From positions 1-5,939 of the forward strand of contig JAHHUD010000081.1 of assembly GCA_020024185.1 (NCBI GenBank): a stretch of DNA of 5,939 nucleotides, written 5' to 3'. The position numbers were made by a program, and so were the translations under genes. Source of the stretch: Oscillospiraceae bacterium (GTDB lineage: Bacteria; Bacillota; Clostridia; Oscillospirales; Ruminococcaceae). Below, piece by piece: positions 5,656 to 5,939 of the stretch (position 1 is its first letter; each line of letters starts with the position of its first letter). The notes beneath the pieces are model-generated. The model saw only the letters and a program-made list of their open reading frames with translations, was not told the origin of the DNA and ran no database searches.

Positions 5656-5939
5656 ATGAAAGTTGAATTTATATGGTATCCAAAATGCTCTACTTGTCAA
5701 AAAGCTAAAAAATGGCTTGATGAAAATGGCATAGAATATACTTTGAGAGATATTAAAACAGAAAAGCCACTTTATGAAGAATTGAAAAAATGGTATCATG
5801 AAGGCGAGCTTGAACTTAAAAGATATTTTAATACAAGTGGTTTGTTATATAAAGAAATGGAATTGAAAAATAAATTGCCATCTATGACTGAAGAAGAACA
5901 AATAAGATTATTGGCAACAGATGGTATGCTTGTGAAACG
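5656..5939 (+). CDS. Spx/MgsR/ArsC-family thioredoxin-fold protein, partial (3' end outside window)
   Basis: The first 94 codons are present, reading MKVEFIWYPKCSTCQKAKKW at the N-terminus. The family belongs to the thioredoxin-fold ArsC/Spx group: some members reduce arsenate using the first cysteine, others (Spx, MgsR) bind RNA polymerase in response to thiol stress, and many are uncharacterised. C11 and C14 form a CxxC at the expected place after strand 1. YFNTSGLLYKEMELKNKLP (57-75) and LLATDGMLVKR (84-94) match the conserved second half of the 'arsenate reductase family protein' group. Only the last 20 to 30 residues are likely missing, including the conserved Pro expected after KR. GGAGGA (5645-5650) is a strong ribosome binding site 5 bases from the ATG. 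No arsR, arsB or other arsenic gene is visible, so a redox or regulatory role is as likely as arsenate reduction. Confidence 0.88.
   Translation, partial: MKVEFIWYPKCSTCQKAKKWLDENGIEYTLRDIKTEKPLYEELKKWYHEGELELKRYFNTSGLLYKEMELKNKLPSMTEEEQIRLLATDGMLVK

Noticed and set aside
5491..5799. 102-codon - strand frame overlapping the start of the Spx/ArsC-like gene
   Set aside because: It covers the divergent promoter region and the conserved CxxC coding region of the opposite gene, and has a Phe/Ile-rich shadow-type sequence.
5656..5939. Arsenic-resistance determinant (arsC)
   Set aside because: The family assignment is sound, but there is no arsR, arsB or acr3 nearby, and many members of this family are not arsenate reductases, so no gene symbol is given.

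Overview
The window carries one complete, classically arranged HrcA/CIRCE-type heat-shock operon, hrcA-grpE-dnaK-dnaJ, all on the + strand. It is followed by a convergent small gene of unknown function on the - strand and by the 5' part of a divergent Spx/ArsC-family thioredoxin-fold gene cut off by the right edge. The AT-rich composition, AGGAGG-like ribosome binding sites, the hrcA-first gene order with CIRCE, and a DnaK lacking the lobe-I insertion of Gram-negative DnaKs all point to a low-GC Gram-positive anaerobe, most likely a member of the Clostridia. The species cannot be fixed from this sequence.

Layout. Bases 1-196 are AT-rich and non-coding, with a nested dyad (43-114) whose core resembles a degenerate CIRCE and a small hairpin (131-156). 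A sigma-A-type promoter (197-224) leads directly into a near-consensus CIRCE operator (229-255). hrcA (278-1306) and grpE (1309-1893) are separated by 2 nt. dnaK (1976-3799) follows an 82-nt spacer with a weak hairpin. dnaJ (3906-5069, GTG start) follows a 106-nt spacer with a strong GC-rich hairpin that has no U-tract. A strong intrinsic terminator (5074-5110) closes the operon. The - strand gene (5531 down to 5103) runs toward dnaJ, and its stop codon lies in the terminator's T-tract. Between it and the last gene (5656 to the edge) lies a 124-nt divergent intergenic region. This region contains a 12-of-13 inverted repeat (5584-5621) directly against an extended -10 promoter.

How it works together. 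HrcA is expected to bind CIRCE and repress its own operon. Heat or unfolded protein occupies GroEL, HrcA loses activity, and DnaK with its co-chaperone DnaJ and exchange factor GrpE is induced. The weaker GTG start of dnaJ and the hairpin in front of it would fit lower expression of DnaJ than of DnaK. The right-hand genes look like an independent unit. The Spx/ArsC-like protein is a redox or stress-type protein, and the dyad at its promoter is the best candidate in the window for an uncharacterised regulatory site. I saw no mobile element, CRISPR array, tRNA or rRNA, and no clear sign of a wholly new system.
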